Assembly: GCF_020616155.1 (NCBI RefSeq)
Contig: NZ_CP085530.1
Location: 449,501-513,500, forward strand
DNA from: Vogesella sp. XCS3
GTDB taxonomy: Bacteria > Pseudomonadota > Gammaproteobacteria > Burkholderiales > Chromobacteriaceae
Direction: 5' to 3'
DNA length: 64,000 nucleotides
The position numbers and the translations under genes were made by a program. Shown here piece after piece: positions 63,324 to 64,000 of this stretch (its first letter is position 1; the number at the start of each line of letters is the position of its first letter). Under the pieces are notes generated by a model, which was not told the DNA's origin, ran no database searches, and saw only the letters and a program-made list of their open reading frames with translations.

Positions 63324-63339
63324 TTTGCGCCGGCGCAAA
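63324..63339. other. Perfect 16-bp palindrome in the leuC leader
   Basis: TTTGCGCCGGCGCAAA, 75-90 bases upstream of the leuC start. Could be an operator or transcript hairpin. No leucine-rich leader peptide was recognised. Confidence 0.4.
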
Positions 63340-63413
63340 GCTGGGTAGTGCCGCAGGGCGCACGCTGGCCGGCAGGCAAATCCCTTGTTCCCTCTTTACC
63401 TGAAGGCGCGACC

Positions 63414-64000
63414 ATGACCGCACAAACCCTGTACGACAAGCTGTGGCACAGCCACGTGGTGCACGAAGAAGCCGACGGCACCGTTTTGCTTTATATCGAC
63501 CGCCACCTGGTACACGAAGTGACCAGCCCGCAGGCGTTTGAAGGCCTGAAGCTGGCCGGCCGCCCGCTGTGGCGCGTGGATTCGGTGGTATCGACTGCCG
63601 ACCACAATACGCCGACCAACGACTGGGACAAGGGCATCCAGGACCCGATTTCGCGCCAGCAGGTAGAAACGCTGGATGCCAACATCAAGGCTTTTGGTGC
63701 GCTGGCTTACTTCCCGTTCAAGGACAAAGGCCAGGGCATCGTGCACGTGATGGGGCCGGAGCAGGGCGCCACGCTGCCGGGCATGACCGTGGTCTGTGGC
63801 GATAGCCACACCTCCACTCACGGCGCTTTCGGCGCGCTGGCGCACGGTATCGGCACTTCGGAAGTGGAACACGTGATGGCCACCCAGACGCTGGTGGCCA
63901 AGAAATCCAAGAACATGCTGGTGCGCGTAGATGGCAAGCTGCCGGCCGGCATTACCGGTAAAGACGTGGCGTTGGCCATTATCGGCAAGATCGGCACCGC
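63414..64000 (+). CDS. leuC: 3-isopropylmalate dehydratase large subunit (partial, cut by window end)
   Basis: The first 195 residues are in the window; the gene runs off the right edge. LeuC motifs: [85 protein letters not shown] (the Cys is the first [4Fe-4S] ligand). With LeuD it isomerises 2-isopropylmalate to 3-isopropylmalate in leucine synthesis. The ATG at 63414 has GAAGG upstream. Downstream leuD/leuB are expected but not seen. Confidence 0.97.
   Translation, partial: MTAQTLYDKLWHSHVVHEEADGTVLLYIDRHLVHEVTSPQAFEGLKLAGRPLWRVDSVVSTADHNTPTNDWDKGIQDPISRQQVETLDANIKAFGALAYFPFKDKGQGIVHVMGPEQGATLPGMTVVCGDSHTSTHGAFGALAHGIGTSEVEHVMATQTLVAKKSKNMLVRVDGKLPAGITGKDVALAIIGKIGT

Overview
The window is a high-GC chromosomal segment with dense, short-spaced genes. 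It looks like a free-living betaproteobacterium, probably of the Neisseriales/Chromobacteriaceae type. This is inferred from the gene set (class I PHA synthase and PhaA, SiaABC module, FliW, BLUF protein, assimilatory nitrate operons, hydroxyproline catabolism, chemoreceptors) and from the style of the proteins. No search was run. I see no rRNA, tRNA, phage, insertion sequence or CRISPR array; this is mostly core and metabolic DNA. Only leuC is cut, by the right edge.

Layout. 0-2.2 kb: a polar amino-acid binding protein and a DadA-like oxidoreductase. 2.2-2.5 kb: a nested palindromic intergenic element. 2.5-5.7 kb: glyA and sdaA (minus strand) behind a tandem glycine riboswitch, a route glycine to serine to pyruvate. 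5.8-7.9 kb: NTF2-like protein and NAD(P)-binding oxidoreductase, divergent from a LysR regulator. 8.2-15.6 kb: dCache chemoreceptor, MmuM-type methyltransferase, two YitT paralogues, dbpA and a sorbosone/glucose dehydrogenase-like protein. 15.7-17.9 kb: a SiaA-SiaB-SiaC partner-switching module. 18-18.9 kb: tag and a TfoX C-terminal domain protein.

18.9-29.6 kb is a nitrate-assimilation island: nasT, the nrtABD uptake operon, then nirB-nirD-nasA-cobA. Both operons begin with a near-consensus sigma-54 promoter. Each is followed by a leader holding hexaloop hairpin(s) of the ANTAR-target type and an intrinsic terminator. Transcription therefore looks gated twice, by nitrogen status (sigma-54/NtrC) and by NasT antitermination.

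30-41.3 kb: tyrB, katG, a LivJ-type binding protein and a complete trans-4-hydroxy-L-proline pathway (epimerase, D-hydroxyproline dehydrogenase, deaminase, ketoglutarate semialdehyde dehydrogenase) with a GntR/FCD regulator. Several TTGnATrCAA operator-like sites lie in the divergent promoter and near livJ. 41.4-45.9 kb: PAS-GGDEF cyclase, BLUF photoreceptor, folE, fliW, DUF455 protein. 46-54.4 kb: an unknown small protein, trhP/yegQ, a metallo-hydrolase lipoprotein, argS, two orphan periplasmic binding proteins and aminopeptidase P. 54.6-59.5 kb: phaA, phaC and a second chemoreceptor. 59.6-64 kb: FAH-family hydrolase, hslR, an MFS transporter, a VOC protein, an XRE regulator and the start of leuC.

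The most unusual signal is a 10-base word, GGTTGGCCGC or its complement. By hand I count about 36 copies in 64 kb, roughly balanced between strands and enriched between genes. Four close inverted pairs form hairpins just after stop codons. This behaves like the DNA-uptake sequences of Neisseria but has a different sequence.
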